A stretch of 64,000 nt of DNA from Virgisporangium aurantiacum (GCF_016863635.1 NZ_BOPG01000003.1:124001-188000); one strand, 5' to 3'. Shown: positions 1-8,443, counted from the stretch's first letter. The notes: generated from the letters alone by a model not told the origin. Numbers and translations: made by a program.

Positions 1-955
1 CGCCGACGCCATCGGCCGGTACCGCACCGAGTACATCGACCCGATCGCGGCGATCCTCGCCCGGCCGGCGTACGCGAACCTGCGGATCATCGCGGTCATC
101 GAGATCGACTCGCTGCCGAACCTGGTGACCAACACCGGTAGCCGGGCGACCGCCACCCCGCAGTGCAACACGATGCTGCAGAACGGCAACTACGTGACCG
201 GCGTGGGCTACGCGCTGGCCAAGCTCGGCGCGGTTCCGAACGTCTACAACTACGTCGACGCCGGCCACCACGGCTGGATCGGCTGGGACGACAACTTCGG
301 TCCCACCGCCCAGACGCTGTTCCAGGCCGCCACGGCGTCCGGCAGCACCGTGAACAACGTCCACGGGTTCATCACCAACACGGCGAACTACTCGGCGCTG
401 TCCGAGAACTTCATCGGCCCGGTGACCGAGCAGCTCCGGCCGACCACCTGGATCGACTGGAACCGGTACAACGACGAGCTCACGTTCGCTCAGGCGTTCC
501 GGTCCCGGCTGGTGACGCAGGGCTTCAACTCGAACATCGGCATGCTGATCGACACGTCCCGCAACGGCTGGGGCGGCCCGAACCGGCCCACCGGCCCGAG
601 CACGTCGAGCGACCCGAACACGTTCGTGAACCAGTCCCGCATCGACCGTCGTATCCACAAGGGCAACTGGTGCAACCAGAGCGGTGCCGGCCTCGGTGAG
701 CGGCCGCGCTCCGCGCCCGCGAGCGGCATCGACGCCTACGTCTGGATCAAGCCCCCGGGCGAGTCCGACGGATCCGCCACGGCGATCCCGAACGACGAAG
801 GCAAGGGCTTCGACGAGATGTGCAGCCCGACCTACCAGGGCAACCCACGTAACGGGAACAGCATGTCCGGCGCGCTGGCGGGCGCACCTCTCTCGGGCCA
901 CTGGTTCTCGGCCCAGTTCCAGCAGCTGATGACGAACGCCTACCCGCCGCTGTAA
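1..955 (+). CDS. GH6 cellobiohydrolase (exocellulase), 5'-truncated
   Basis: This is the C-terminal part of a secreted family 6 glycoside hydrolase, which releases cellobiose from cellulose chain ends. The gene enters from the left edge; the first complete codon is at position 2 and about 317 residues are visible. Family signatures seen are AVIEIDSLPNLVTN, GWDDNFGP, RNGWGGPNRPTG, RRIHKGNWCNQ and YVWIKPPGESDG; the last contains the conserved active-site Asp region of GH6. The long loops resemble actinobacterial exocellulases of the Cel6B type rather than the shorter endoglucanases. No carbohydrate-binding module follows the catalytic domain, so any CBM must be N-terminal and outside the window. 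It faces the GH5 gene convergently, and the two probably act together on cellulose. Confidence 0.93.
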   Translation, partial: ADAIGRYRTEYIDPIAAILARPAYANLRIIAVIEIDSLPNLVTNTGSRATATPQCNTMLQNGNYVTGVGYALAKLGAVPNVYNYVDAGHHGWIGWDDNFGPTAQTLFQAATASGSTVNNVHGFITNTANYSALSENFIGPVTEQLRPTTWIDWNRYNDELTFAQAFRSRLVTQGFNSNIGMLIDTSRNGWGGPNRPTGPSTSSDPNTFVNQSRIDRRIHKGNWCNQSGAGLGERPRSAPASGIDAYVWIKPPGESDGSATAIPNDEGKGFDEMCSPTYQGNPRNGNSMSGALAGAPLSGHWFSAQFQQLMTNAYPPL

Positions 956-1058
956 CAACCCCTGTCCGCACCCTCCCGCCACCAACGAGGGCCGGTCATC
1001 CGCTACCGCGGATGGCCGGCCCTCACCGTTTGAGCCCGCCGTGCCGGTCCCAACGAGT

Positions 1059-1128
1059 CGATCTTGCAGTTGTGGTGGGCCATAAACAGGGGCAAATACG
1101 GGCGATCAAGGCACCACAACTGCAAGAT
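1059..1128. repeat. Dispersed inverted repeat, copy 1
   Basis: Arms ATCTTGCAGTTGTGGTG (1061-1077) and its perfect reverse complement (1112-1128) flank a 34-nt centre. A second, inverted copy with nearly the same arms lies at 47100-47171. The centres of the two copies are also related once one is reverse-complemented (shared AAACAGG-GCAA core). Both copies sit between convergent genes, so this behaves like a REP-type intergenic element or transcription barrier. Confidence 0.8.
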
Positions 1129-1195
1129 AGGCGCCGGAGGACAGGCTGTGGTCGCTCTGGTGCGGAAACCGAACCCGATAGGGGCAACCACAAGG

Positions 1196-1243
1196 AACGG
1201 CGCTCGATCCGGTGTGAAACCCACACCGCATCGAGCGCCGTTT
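1196..1243. terminator. Stem-loop terminator between convergent cellulase genes
   Basis: A 21-bp stem with one mismatch (1196-1216 against 1221-1241, arms beginning AACGGCGCTCGAT) closes a 4-nt loop AAAC. It lies 13 bp beyond the stop codon of the GH5 gene and is followed by a short T-rich run on the plus strand, so it can serve transcripts from either side. The remainder of 956-1255 holds only this stem and the inverted repeat at 1059-1128; I see no gene there. Confidence 0.75.
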
Positions 1244-1255
1244 ATCTAAGAGAAC

Positions 1256-3217
1256 CTACGCGCAAGCCACGTCGGAGGGAGCGGCGGAGGAACCGGTGCC
1301 CGTGAAGCCGAACGTCGTCGACGCGGTCGCGGCAAGTGTCCCGTTGTGGGTTTCGTTCCGGACCGTCACGGCGCTGCCCGACACGCTCAGCCGCCCGTTC
1401 CACACCTGGCTCAGCGTCGCCCCGGACGGGGCGGTCCACGTCACCGTCCACGAGTTTATGGTCGCGGTGCTGGAGTTCCGCACCGTCACCTCGCCCTGGA
1501 AGCCGCCCTGCCACGAGTTCGTGACCCGGTACGTCGCGACGCAGGCACCGCTGCCACCACCGCCCGCCGACGTGGTCACCGTGCGGCCGGCCGAGACGGC
1601 CGACAGGTTCCCGGCCGCGTCGCGCGCCCGCACGCTGAACGTGTACGTCGTGGAAGCGGTCAGCCCGGTCGCCGCATACGTGGTCCCCGAAACGGTCGCC
1701 ACCACCGAAGCCGCGCCGCCGCCGACAGAACGCAGCACGTCGTACGACGTGACGCCCACGTTGTCGGTCGACGCGGCCCAGGTGAGGGTCGCGCCGGTCG
1801 CAGTGACAGCGCTGGCCGTGGGCTGGCCCGGCGTCGTCGGCGCGGCGGTGTCTCCGCCGCCGCCACCGTTGGCGTAGCGCTCGGCGAGGCTGATCCCGGT
1901 GGTGGAACCCGCGCCGCCCATCGGAATCTGGTGGTCGAGCCCGACCCACTTGCCGTTGTACCGCCACAGCGCGGGCGCCAGCATCGTCAACTTCTGCGTG
2001 TCCCAGGTGGTCCAGTCGTCCAGCAGCAGGCCGCCGGTGTCACCGGAGTTCGGGTTCAGGCACCAGAACGTGTGGTGGAGGTGGTTCTCGGCCATCAGGT
2101 CGCGCAGCGCGGTCATCCACTTGTCCTGGCGGGCGTCCTGGCCGAGCCGGCCACCCCACTCGCCGATGAGCAACGGGGCCGTCCCACCCTCGTGGATGTA
2201 GAGCCAGTTCGGCCGCCACACGTCGTTCGTCAGCGAGTTCTTGTCGAACGTGCCCTGGAACCACGGCTGCTCGAACACCAGCGGGCCGTAGTCGTGCGGC
2301 GAGTAGACCAACTGGTCCTGGTTGGCGCCGAGGTTCACCGGGAAGTCGCGCACACCGCGGAGGTTGCCGCCCCACCAGGTGTTGTAGTAGTCGGTCCCGG
2401 TGGTGCTCGCCCACGAGACGCCCGGGCGGGGGTAGATCGCGTTGCCCTCGCACAGGATCAGCACGTTCGGGTTGATCGCGAGAATGCGCTTGCCGGCCGT
2501 CTCGCACGCGTACTTGAAGTTGTCGACGTCGGTGCTGCCGTCCCACTTCGCGCGGGGACTCTCGTTCGCGCCGCCGTGCGGCTCGTTCTTGATGTCCATC
2601 GCGACGATCGTGTCGTTGGTGCGGTACCGCGTGGTGACCCACTCCCACGCCTGGTAGAACTGCTCCGACGTGACGGTTCCCTTGTACCAGACGGGATACA
2701 CGTGGCCGGAGTTGTCGGCGTCGGCGCTGTGCACGTCGAGCATGACCTTCAACCCGTACCGCTCGCACAGGCCGAGCCAGTAGTCGAAGATCTGCAGGTT
2801 GTTCTTCCCGGCGAGTTCCGGATTGGCGTACGTGTTGACGTTCGGCGCCGCGACGGTCTGGCCGGCCTTCCACTCCAGCAGCAACTGCGCGGAGATCGGC
2901 ACCCGCACGATGTTGAGGCCGCGGTCGGCCATGCCCTTCGTGATGGTCTCGATGTTGGCCGACCACAGCCCGTGGAAGACCCGTTCGGACGCGTTCCAGC
3001 CGAACCAGTTCACGCCGGTCAGCCACACCTCGTTACCGGCCTCGTCGACGATCTTGTTGCCGCTGGTGTGCAGCCAGTCGTTGGCGGGGACGGCCGCGGC
3101 GGCGGGCGCGGCCGCGAATGGCGATGCTCCGGTGCTGAACGACGGCACGGCCGCCGCCAACCCGAGAGCGAGGGTGGCAGCCAAGGCGGCGGCTCCACCT
3201 CTTCTGAGCACGGGCAT
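1256..3217 (-). CDS. Secreted GH5 endoglucanase with FN3 and CBM2 domains
   Basis: A 653-residue secreted beta-1,4-glucanase. Residues 1-43 form a Sec signal peptide ending in an Ala-rich cleavage region. The GH5 catalytic domain spans about 46-445 with the acid/base Glu212 in KNEPHGG and the nucleophile Glu353 in LIGEWGG. A Gly-rich linker leads to a fibronectin type III domain (about 457-548) and a C-terminal family 2 cellulose-binding module (about 559-653, with Cys559 and Cys652 placed for the usual disulfide). The ATG is preceded by a strong AGGAGGAA ribosome site, which fixes the start. A CelR/CebR-type operator lies 21 bp upstream, so cellobiose induction is expected. The gene is monocistronic and convergent with the GH6 gene. 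Confidence 0.95.
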   Translation of the reverse strand: MPVLRRGGAAALAATLALGLAAAVPSFSTGASPFAAAPAAAAVPANDWLHTSGNKIVDEAGNEVWLTGVNWFGWNASERVFHGLWSANIETITKGMADRGLNIVRVPISAQLLLEWKAGQTVAAPNVNTYANPELAGKNNLQIFDYWLGLCERYGLKVMLDVHSADADNSGHVYPVWYKGTVTSEQFYQAWEWVTTRYRTNDTIVAMDIKNEPHGGANESPRAKWDGSTDVDNFKYACETAGKRILAINPNVLILCEGNAIYPRPGVSWASTTGTDYYNTWWGGNLRGVRDFPVNLGANQDQLVYSPHDYGPLVFEQPWFQGTFDKNSLTNDVWRPNWLYIHEGGTAPLLIGEWGGRLGQDARQDKWMTALRDLMAENHLHHTFWCLNPNSGDTGGLLLDDWTTWDTQKLTMLAPALWRYNGKWVGLDHQIPMGGAGSTTGISLAERYANGGGGGDTAAPTTPGQPTASAVTATGATLTWAASTDNVGVTSYDVLRSVGGGAASVVATVSGTTYAATGLTASTTYTFSVRARDAAGNLSAVSAGRTVTTSAGGGGSGACVATYRVTNSWQGGFQGEVTVRNSSTATINSWTVTWTAPSGATLSQVWNGRLSVSGSAVTVRNETHNGTLAATASTTFGFTGTGSSAAPSDVACA

Positions 3218-3237
3218 GGGGGTTCCTCCTGGGGGTG

Positions 3238-3251
3238 TGGGAGCGCTCCCA
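3238..3251. promoter_or_regulatory. CelR/CebR-type cellulase operator
   Basis: The perfect 14-bp palindrome TGGGAGCGCTCCCA lies just upstream of the GH5 start. It is identical to the operator described for the LacI-family regulator CelR of Thermobifida and its CebR relatives, which repress cellulase genes until cellobiose is present. No LacI-family gene is visible in the window, so the regulator must be encoded elsewhere. Confidence 0.92.
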
Positions 3252-3295
3252 TGAGTATGGACACTCGGACCATCGATCGCCAGATTTAGATCTCT

Positions 3296-4306
3296 TTATC
3301 GGACGCGCTGAGCGCCGACCGACTGCAGGAAGCGCTCGGTCCGCGGGTCGGCGAGCCCCGCCAAGCCGGCCACGTACTGCACCAACCCGAGCACGACCAC
3401 GCAGGTGAACAGCACCGCCAGCGGGATCGTCACCGGGCCGGGCAGCACCGTGTCGTCGTACTGGATGCCCGCCATCGCGTCGAAGACGCCCAGCACCATG
3501 AGGATCTCCAGGCCGTACACCACGAAGACGCCACCCGCCCGGGCGACGTTCGCACCGCTCCGCCGCCCCCGCAGCGCCAGCCGCACGCCCCACAGCCCGA
3601 ACGCCTGCGGCACCGCGACGAACAGCACCAGCACGATCGTCCACGTGATCATGGCCGGGACGCTGCCGTCGGAACTCTCGGTCGCGAACGGCGTCAACAC
3701 CAGTAGTGCCGCGCCGCCGGTGATGCCGAGAACGGCGCTGGCGGTGAACCGCCGGCGGGCGCCGACCAGCGGTGCCGGCGGCCCCCACGCCGGTTCGTGG
3801 CGGGCGAGCACGCGGGTGGCCAGCCACCGGCGTCCGGGCGGGATGCCGAGGGAGATCATCGCCGCCGCCAGCCCGAGCAGCGCGCCCACCCCGCAGCCGA
3901 TCCCGGTGATCACGCTGAGCGTCACGAACCCGTCGGAGTGCAGGTCACGGTCACCGTAGGCGCTGCCCCCGACGTCGATCGCGACCACCAGCGCCCACGG
4001 CAGGGCACCGACGCCGATCCAGACGATCGCGCACCGCCCGGCGTCCTGTCCGAGCAGAATCAGGCCCAGCGCGAAGATCAGCAGCAGCCCGGTGACCACG
4101 CTCGTCAACACGCCGAGGACCGCGATGAGCGCGTCGTCGGGCAACTGCTCGCTGCCGTCGCGGTGGACCACGATCGTCATGACGCCGGCCACCAGGAACG
4201 CCAGCGCCGCCACGGCGGCACCCGTCACACCGATGCCGAGCGGCACCCCGCCCGGCGAAGTACGGGGGTCGGCGCCGTACCGGTACGGCTGAACCACGGG
4301 CGTCAC
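3296..4306 (-). CDS. Polytopic membrane protein, paralogue A
   Basis: A 336-residue protein of unknown function with about eight predicted transmembrane helices. It is a clear tandem paralogue of the gene just upstream (4303-5361): both carry DAGR-x-IVWIGV-ALPW, GIPPGRRWLA-RVLAR, WPPAPLV-AR-RFT-like and GLVQYVAGLA-LADPR segments in the same order. The GTG start at 4306 is chosen because it overlaps the stop of the upstream gene in a GTGA arrangement, implying translational coupling; a longer reading of the frame would run antiparallel to no feature and through the paralogue in another frame. No catalytic motif is recognised. Confidence 0.75.
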   Translation of the reverse strand: MTPVVQPYRYGADPRTSPGGVPLGIGVTGAAVAALAFLVAGVMTIVVHRDGSEQLPDDALIAVLGVLTSVVTGLLLIFALGLILLGQDAGRCAIVWIGVGALPWALVVAIDVGGSAYGDRDLHSDGFVTLSVITGIGCGVGALLGLAAAMISLGIPPGRRWLATRVLARHEPAWGPPAPLVGARRRFTASAVLGITGGAALLVLTPFATESSDGSVPAMITWTIVLVLFVAVPQAFGLWGVRLALRGRRSGANVARAGGVFVVYGLEILMVLGVFDAMAGIQYDDTVLPGPVTIPLAVLFTCVVVLGLVQYVAGLAGLADPRTERFLQSVGAQRVR

Positions 4307-5361
4307 CCCGGCCTTCGTCCGCCGGACCGCAGGTACAACTCGCTGCGCGGATCGGCGAGCGCCGCCAGCCCGGCCACGTACTGCACGATCCCGAGCATGA
4401 TCGCGGCGGTCACCACCGCCGCCAGCGGGCCGCCGGCCGCGTCCGGAAGGATCGCGTCGGTGTCGAACACCCCGGCCAGCCCGTTCAGCACACCGATCAG
4501 CACGAACGGCTGGACGCCGTAGATGAGGAACACCCCGGCCGCGCGGGCCAGGTGCGCACCGCCCCGCCGGCCGGCGAACGCGAGCCGGCCGCCCCACACC
4601 CCGAGCAGTTGCGGAACGGCGACCAGCAGCACCAGGATCACGGCAGACACGGCGAGGAACGTGCTGCGGCCGTTGCCGTCCTCGGTCACCAACAGGGTGA
4701 GGATCAGTTGGGCGGCGCAGCCTCCCATGCCGAGGAACGCGCTGAACGTGAACCGCTTCCTCGCCGCGACCAGCGGAGCCGGCGGCCACAGCGCACCGGT
4801 GCGGGCCAGCACCCGGGCCGCGAGCCAGCGCCGGCCGGGCGGTATGCCCAGGACGATCATCGCGGTCAGCAGCCCGAAGGCCGCCAGCCCACCGCACGCG
4901 TAGCTGACCACCGACGCGACGGTGATGAACCCGTCGGACAGGTACTCCTCCCAGTGGCTCGCGATCTCGACGATGCCGGCCGGGATCAGGATCGTCCACG
5001 GCAGGGCCGCGACACCGATCCAGACGATGCCCGACCGACCCGCGTCGCGCCCCGCGACGATCAGCCCGATCGAGTACGCCAGCAGCAGCGCCGCGACGAG
5101 GCTCGCCCAGACGATCAGCACGGTCACGATGACATCGCCGTCGTTCCGGTCTGCCGGACCCGCGCGGAAGACCACCAGGGACATGACCCCCAGGACCAGG
5201 AGCGCGAGGGCCGCCACCCCGGCCGCCGTCGCACCGAAAGCCACCGGCACCGGCGACGGCAGCGGGCCGTCGGGTGCGGGTTGAGAAGGCACGGGCGCAT
5301 ACTCGTCCGGCCAGCTCGCGTCGGGCGGATACCCCGGCGCCGGATATTGGTGCGGCTGCAT
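4303..5361 (-). CDS. Polytopic membrane protein, paralogue B
   Basis: A 352-residue membrane protein, first gene of a two-gene operon with its paralogue at 3296-4306. The N-terminal 40 residues are a soluble Pro/Gln/Tyr-rich segment (MQPHQYPAPGYPP...), of a kind common at the front of actinobacterial membrane proteins. About eight hydrophobic helices follow. It shares the GIPPGRRWLAARVLAR loop and the C-terminal VQYVAGLAALADPRSE motif with paralogue A. The function is unknown; nothing links it to the adjacent ppk2, which is divergent. Confidence 0.8.
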   Translation of the reverse strand: MQPHQYPAPGYPPDASWPDEYAPVPSQPAPDGPLPSPVPVAFGATAAGVAALALLVLGVMSLVVFRAGPADRNDGDVIVTVLIVWASLVAALLLAYSIGLIVAGRDAGRSGIVWIGVAALPWTILIPAGIVEIASHWEEYLSDGFITVASVVSYACGGLAAFGLLTAMIVLGIPPGRRWLAARVLARTGALWPPAPLVAARKRFTFSAFLGMGGCAAQLILTLLVTEDGNGRSTFLAVSAVILVLLVAVPQLLGVWGGRLAFAGRRGGAHLARAAGVFLIYGVQPFVLIGVLNGLAGVFDTDAILPDAAGGPLAAVVTAAIMLGIVQYVAGLAALADPRSELYLRSGGRRPG

Positions 5362-5418
5362 ACCTGCACGCTAACCGTCACGCGCTCGGTTAGGGTGACC
5401 CCGTCGGAGGGTGGTGCC

Positions 5419-6225
5419 ATGACGGCTAGGAAGCGACTACCGAAGAAGATCTACGAGACCGAACTGCTGCGCCTGCAGGCCGAACTGGTGACGATGCAGG
5501 AGTGGGTGCGGTCCACCGGCAACCGGCTCGTGGTGATCTTCGAGGGCCGCGACGCCGCCGGCAAGGGCAGCGCGATCAAGCGCGTCGCCGAGTACCTCAA
5601 CCCCCGCGTCGCGCGCATCGTCGCCCTCCCCGCACCCACCTCACGCGAGCAGACGCAGTGGTACTTCCAGCGGTACGTCCAGCACCTGCCCGCCGCCGGC
5701 GAGATCGTGCTGTTCGACCGGAGCTGGTACAACCGCGCCGGCGTGGAACGCGTGATGGGCTTCTGCACCGAGGACGAGTACCGCCGGTTCCTGCACCAGT
5801 GCCCGATCTTCGAGCAGATGCTCATCGAAGACGGCGTCATGCTCCGCAAGTACTGGTTCTCGGTCAGCGACACCGAGCAGGAGAACCGTTTCCGGTCGAG
5901 GCTGGAAGATCCGATGAGACGCTGGAAGCTGTCGCCGATGGACCTGGAGTCGATCTCCCGCTGGGAGGACTACTCCCGCGCCAAGGACGCGATGACGGCC
6001 AAGACCAACGTGCCCGCGTCCCCCTGGTTCGACGTCGACAGCGACGACAAACGCCGGGCCCGGATCAACATGATCGCCCACCTGCTGTCGACGGTCCCCT
6101 ACGCCCCGGTCGAACCGCCCGACCTCCCCCTGCCCGAACGCCCACCCCCGACGGGCTACAAGCGCCCGTCCCGCAAGCACATCAACTACGTCCCCGACCA
6201 CGCCGCCACCCTGCCCAAGGCATAA
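5419..6225 (+). CDS. ppk2: Polyphosphate kinase 2 family protein
   Basis: A 268-residue PPK2 enzyme, which transfers phosphate between polyphosphate and nucleotides in the cytoplasm. Visible motifs are the Walker A EGRDAAGKGSAIKR (residues about 42-55), the Walker B/lid entry LFDRSWYNRAGVERVMGF (about 98-115), and the RKYWFSVSDTEQ-RF-R and SPMDLESISRWEDYSRAKDAM blocks. This single-domain length fits class I PPK2. The ATG at 5419 follows a CGGAGG ribosome site at 5405-5410, and longer in-frame readings overlap the divergent membrane gene. The substrate preference (ADP or GDP) cannot be read from the sequence. Confidence 0.95.
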   Translation: MTARKRLPKKIYETELLRLQAELVTMQEWVRSTGNRLVVIFEGRDAAGKGSAIKRVAEYLNPRVARIVALPAPTSREQTQWYFQRYVQHLPAAGEIVLFDRSWYNRAGVERVMGFCTEDEYRRFLHQCPIFEQMLIEDGVMLRKYWFSVSDTEQENRFRSRLEDPMRRWKLSPMDLESISRWEDYSRAKDAMTAKTNVPASPWFDVDSDDKRRARINMIAHLLSTVPYAPVEPPDLPLPERPPPTGYKRPSRKHINYVPDHAATLPKA

Positions 6226-6234
6226 AGTCGCCGG

Positions 6235-6552
6235 GTGCATCTGTCCGCGAAAGTGTTCCGGGTGACCGCCGTCGCCGAGGCATGCTCCTGGCTCGGCCTG
6301 CTGATCGGGATGTTCTTCAAGTACGTCGTGGTCGAGAACGAGATCGGCGTGAAGGTCTTCGGCCCGATCCACGGTGCGTTGTTCGTCGCCTACCTGGCGT
6401 CGCTGCTGTGGGTGGCCATCCACGAACGGTGGCGGCTCGGCCGGATCGCCGTCGGCGCGGCCGCCGCGATTCCGCCGTTCACCAGCGTCGTCTTCGAACG
6501 CTGGGCCGCCGAACGGCGCGCGACAAGAGCTACTCCGGTTCGTACACCTTGA
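6235..6552 (+). CDS. DUF3817 small membrane protein
   Basis: A 105-residue integral membrane protein with about three helices and the DUF3817 pattern: KVFRVTAVAEACSWLGLL, then FFKYVVV..EIGVKVFGPIHGALFVAYL. DUF3817 proteins are conserved in actinobacteria and have no assigned function. The GTG start lies 9 bp after ppk2, suggesting cotranscription with it. The last 23 bp overlap the 3' end of the convergent Roadblock gene. Confidence 0.85.
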   Translation: MHLSAKVFRVTAVAEACSWLGLLIGMFFKYVVVENEIGVKVFGPIHGALFVAYLASLLWVAIHERWRLGRIAVGAAAAIPPFTSVVFERWAAERRATRATPVRTP

Positions 6553-6979
6553 TGTTCGTCAGCTCCGCCAGTTTCGCCGTGACCAGGCGGGCCTCCAGGT
6601 GCAGGCGTGCCACGTTGAGCCGCTCGTCGCCCAGCACCGCCAGCAGCGCCGTGTCACCGATCGCGTACACGGTGAAGTAGCCGTTGTGGCTGCGCAGCGT
6701 CGACTCGCGGAACGCGCCGTGGCGCAGCGCGAGCCCGCACTGGCGGCCGACGCCGAACGTCGCGGCGGCCAGGGCGGCCAGGTCGTGGGGCTCCGGGCCG
6801 TTGCCAAGATCGTGCAGCACCAGCAGGCCGTCGACGCCCGCGATGACGCACCCCTGGACGCCGCTCACCAGTTCCCGCAGGCGCGCCAGTTCAGCGAGCA
6901 CGAGGTCCACGGTTTCCACTCCGGCATCGTGCACCGAGGCCGCTCCGTTCGCAGTCATACTTGTAACTTCTGTTGTCAT
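6530..6979 (-). CDS. Roadblock/LC7 domain protein
   Basis: A 149-residue protein with a canonical Roadblock/LC7 (MglB-type) fold signature: L..L..LVSGVQGCVIAGVDGLLVLHDLG, then HDLAALAAATFGVGRQCG, GAFRESTLRSHNGYFTVYAIGDTALLAVLG and VARLHLEAR. Such proteins bind and regulate small Ras-like GTPases, and in actinobacteria occur in conservons as CvnB. It is the last of four Roadblock-like genes read in the same direction. Its ATG follows directly on the TAG stop of the preceding gene with no gap. No GTPase, kinase or DUF742 gene accompanies it here. Confidence 0.85.
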   Translation of the reverse strand: MTTEVTSMTANGAASVHDAGVETVDLVLAELARLRELVSGVQGCVIAGVDGLLVLHDLGNGPEPHDLAALAAATFGVGRQCGLALRHGAFRESTLRSHNGYFTVYAIGDTALLAVLGDERLNVARLHLEARLVTAKLAELTNIKVYEPE

Positions 6980-7591
6980 CTACAGCCGCCGGAGTCCACC
7001 GACCACACGGTCGAGTGTCTGGGAGTCGTCCGTGAACGGTCCCTCGGCGGCGGCGCGCAGCCAGTCCGGCAGCGTCGGCACCGTCGCCTGGTAGTCGGTC
7101 GGGTCGTCGGCCCACGCGGCGTCCGCGCGGCGTTGCGGCAGTCGCGGCAGTTCGGCGTCTGCCGGCACAAGATCGATGGGTGACGCGGGGAGCACTTCCC
7201 CTTCGAGCGCCACCTGTTCCGGGGCCGGTGCCGGTCCCGGGGCCGACCGCGTCTCCACCATCTGCCGGAACTCGCGCCGGGCCATGGCCAGGTTCGCCGC
7301 TCCCCGGTCGAGCACGAGGTGCGCCACCTGCCCGTCGACCACCCGCAGCACGTGGAAGTTCGCCGGGCTGGTCACCAGCAGGTCGTCCATCTCCCCGCTG
7401 CCGATGGAGCCCCCCGCGGTCAGCCGGACCATCTCCGCGGCGGCCTCGGTGATCGCGGCGCCGAGCGCCGCCACGTCGGCACCGACGCGCGCCAGCCCGG
7501 CCGACCACACGGTGGTGCGGGTATCGATCGAGGTCAACATGATCATCGACGCCCCCGAGATGCGGAGCGCCTGCGCTAGTGGTTCGGACAT
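6980..7591 (-). CDS. Divergent Roadblock-like protein with Pro-rich tail
   Basis: A 203-residue protein. Residues about 5-115 resemble a Roadblock-like domain (ALRISGASMIMLTSIDTRTTVWSAG..., DDLLVTSPANFHVLRVVDG, LVLDRGAANLAMARREFRQM). The ANLAMAR-FR helix closely matches ANLAMARHQLRR in the gene at 8072-8443, indicating paralogy. The remaining 85 residues are Pro/Ala-rich, probably disordered, and end in a short Leu/Arg helix. A ribosome site AGGGG precedes the ATG. The family call is weaker than for the neighbouring gene at 6530 and rests partly on the operon context. Confidence 0.6.
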   Translation of the reverse strand: MSEPLAQALRISGASMIMLTSIDTRTTVWSAGLARVGADVAALGAAITEAAAEMVRLTAGGSIGSGEMDDLLVTSPANFHVLRVVDGQVAHLVLDRGAANLAMARREFRQMVETRSAPGPAPAPEQVALEGEVLPASPIDLVPADAELPRLPQRRADAAWADDPTDYQATVPTLPDWLRAAAEGPFTDDSQTLDRVVGGLRRL

Positions 7592-7616
7592 CGCGCGGCC
7601 CCTGTCGGCGCCCCCG

Positions 7617-8045
7617 TCAATCGCTGAGGCTGCTGTTGAGGTACTTCATCACCATCCGGGCCTGGGCGAACAGCATGCCGACGTTCACCTGGTTCCGGCA
7701 GACGACCGCGGCGACCATGTCCTGGTTGGCGTCGCAACGCATGAACAGGTGCACCAGGTTGTCGCTGTTGATGAGGATTTCCTGGAAGTAGTGCCGGGCC
7801 GGGGTGATCCCGCGCCGTTCGTTCCACAGCTGCTCGATCATCGCCACGTTGCGGCCCTGGAACAGGTCGAACGTCGAGGCCGCCATGAGGTCCATGATGT
7901 CGGCCGGCTGCGCCTCCGCCGACTCGACGGCGAGGAGCATGCCGGTCGACATGTCGACCATTCCGGCAGCGATGCACTCGGGCACCTGCTGCCGGAAGTC
8001 GCGGACGGCGTCCCCGATGACCTGGGACAGGCTGCGGTCAGCCAC
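7617..8045 (-). CDS. Roadblock-like protein
   Basis: A 142-residue protein with Roadblock-like layout: an N-terminal helix (VIGDAVRDFRQQVPE), a first strand pair with MVDMSTGMLLAVE, a central helix PADIMDLMAASTFDLFQG, and the strand-helix end MVAAVVCRNQVNVGMLFAQARMVMKYL. The GTG start has an excellent GGAGGTG ribosome site 5 nt upstream. It lies 25 bp from both neighbours in the four-gene run. Such orphan proteins are annotated as Roadblock/LC7 relatives in actinobacteria; their partners are unknown. Confidence 0.65.
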   Translation of the reverse strand: MADRSLSQVIGDAVRDFRQQVPECIAAGMVDMSTGMLLAVESAEAQPADIMDLMAASTFDLFQGRNVAMIEQLWNERRGITPARHYFQEILINSDNLVHLFMRCDANQDMVAAVVCRNQVNVGMLFAQARMVMKYLNSSLSD

Positions 8046-8071
8046 GAGGCACCTCCGTGCGCCCGGGCCGG

Positions 8072-8443
8072 TCAGACCTCAAGTGTGGCTTCGATGCGCC
8101 GCAGCTGGTGCCGGGCCATGGCCAGGTTCGCACGGCTGCGCAGGAGCGCCAGGTAGAGGAACAGGCCCTTGCCCGACCGCGACGACAGCGGCCGGATCAG
8201 GTGGTACTGCGTGTCGAGCGTGATGAGGATGTCCTCGATGCCGTCGTCGAGCTTGAGCAGCTCCAGCGTGCGCATCTTGGCCCGGACCACGTCGGTGTTG
8301 CCGGCCGCGGCCACCGACAGGTCGAGCTCGGCCGAGCCGCCCGCGGTGCCGAGGGTCATGCCGCTGGTGTAGTCGACGAGCGCGACGCCGACCGCGCCGT
8401 CGATGGACATGCATTCTTTGAGACTGAGTTCCAGGTTCGCCAT
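8072..8443 (-). CDS. Roadblock-like protein, first gene of the four-gene operon
   Basis: A 123-residue protein. Visible segments are GAVGVALVDYTSGMTLGTAGG, LDLSVAAAGNTDVVRAKM, IEDILITLDTQYHLIRPLSSRSGKGLFLYLAL and ANLAMARHQLRRIE, compatible with a minimal Roadblock/LC7 fold. The ATG is preceded by a GGGAGG ribosome site. It is promoter-proximal, with the 440-bp intergenic region 8444-8883 upstream. The role is unknown. By family analogy the protein would dimerise and could contact a Ras-like GTPase or another Roadblock protein of this run. Confidence 0.65.
   Translation of the reverse strand: MANLELSLKECMSIDGAVGVALVDYTSGMTLGTAGGSAELDLSVAAAGNTDVVRAKMRTLELLKLDDGIEDILITLDTQYHLIRPLSSRSGKGLFLYLALLRSRANLAMARHQLRRIEATLEV

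Noticed and set aside
1346..3289. 647-residue open frame antisense to the GH5 gene
   Set aside because: It is a high-GC shadow: no start signal, Arg/Val/Pro-biased composition, and the opposite strand encodes a clear cellulase.
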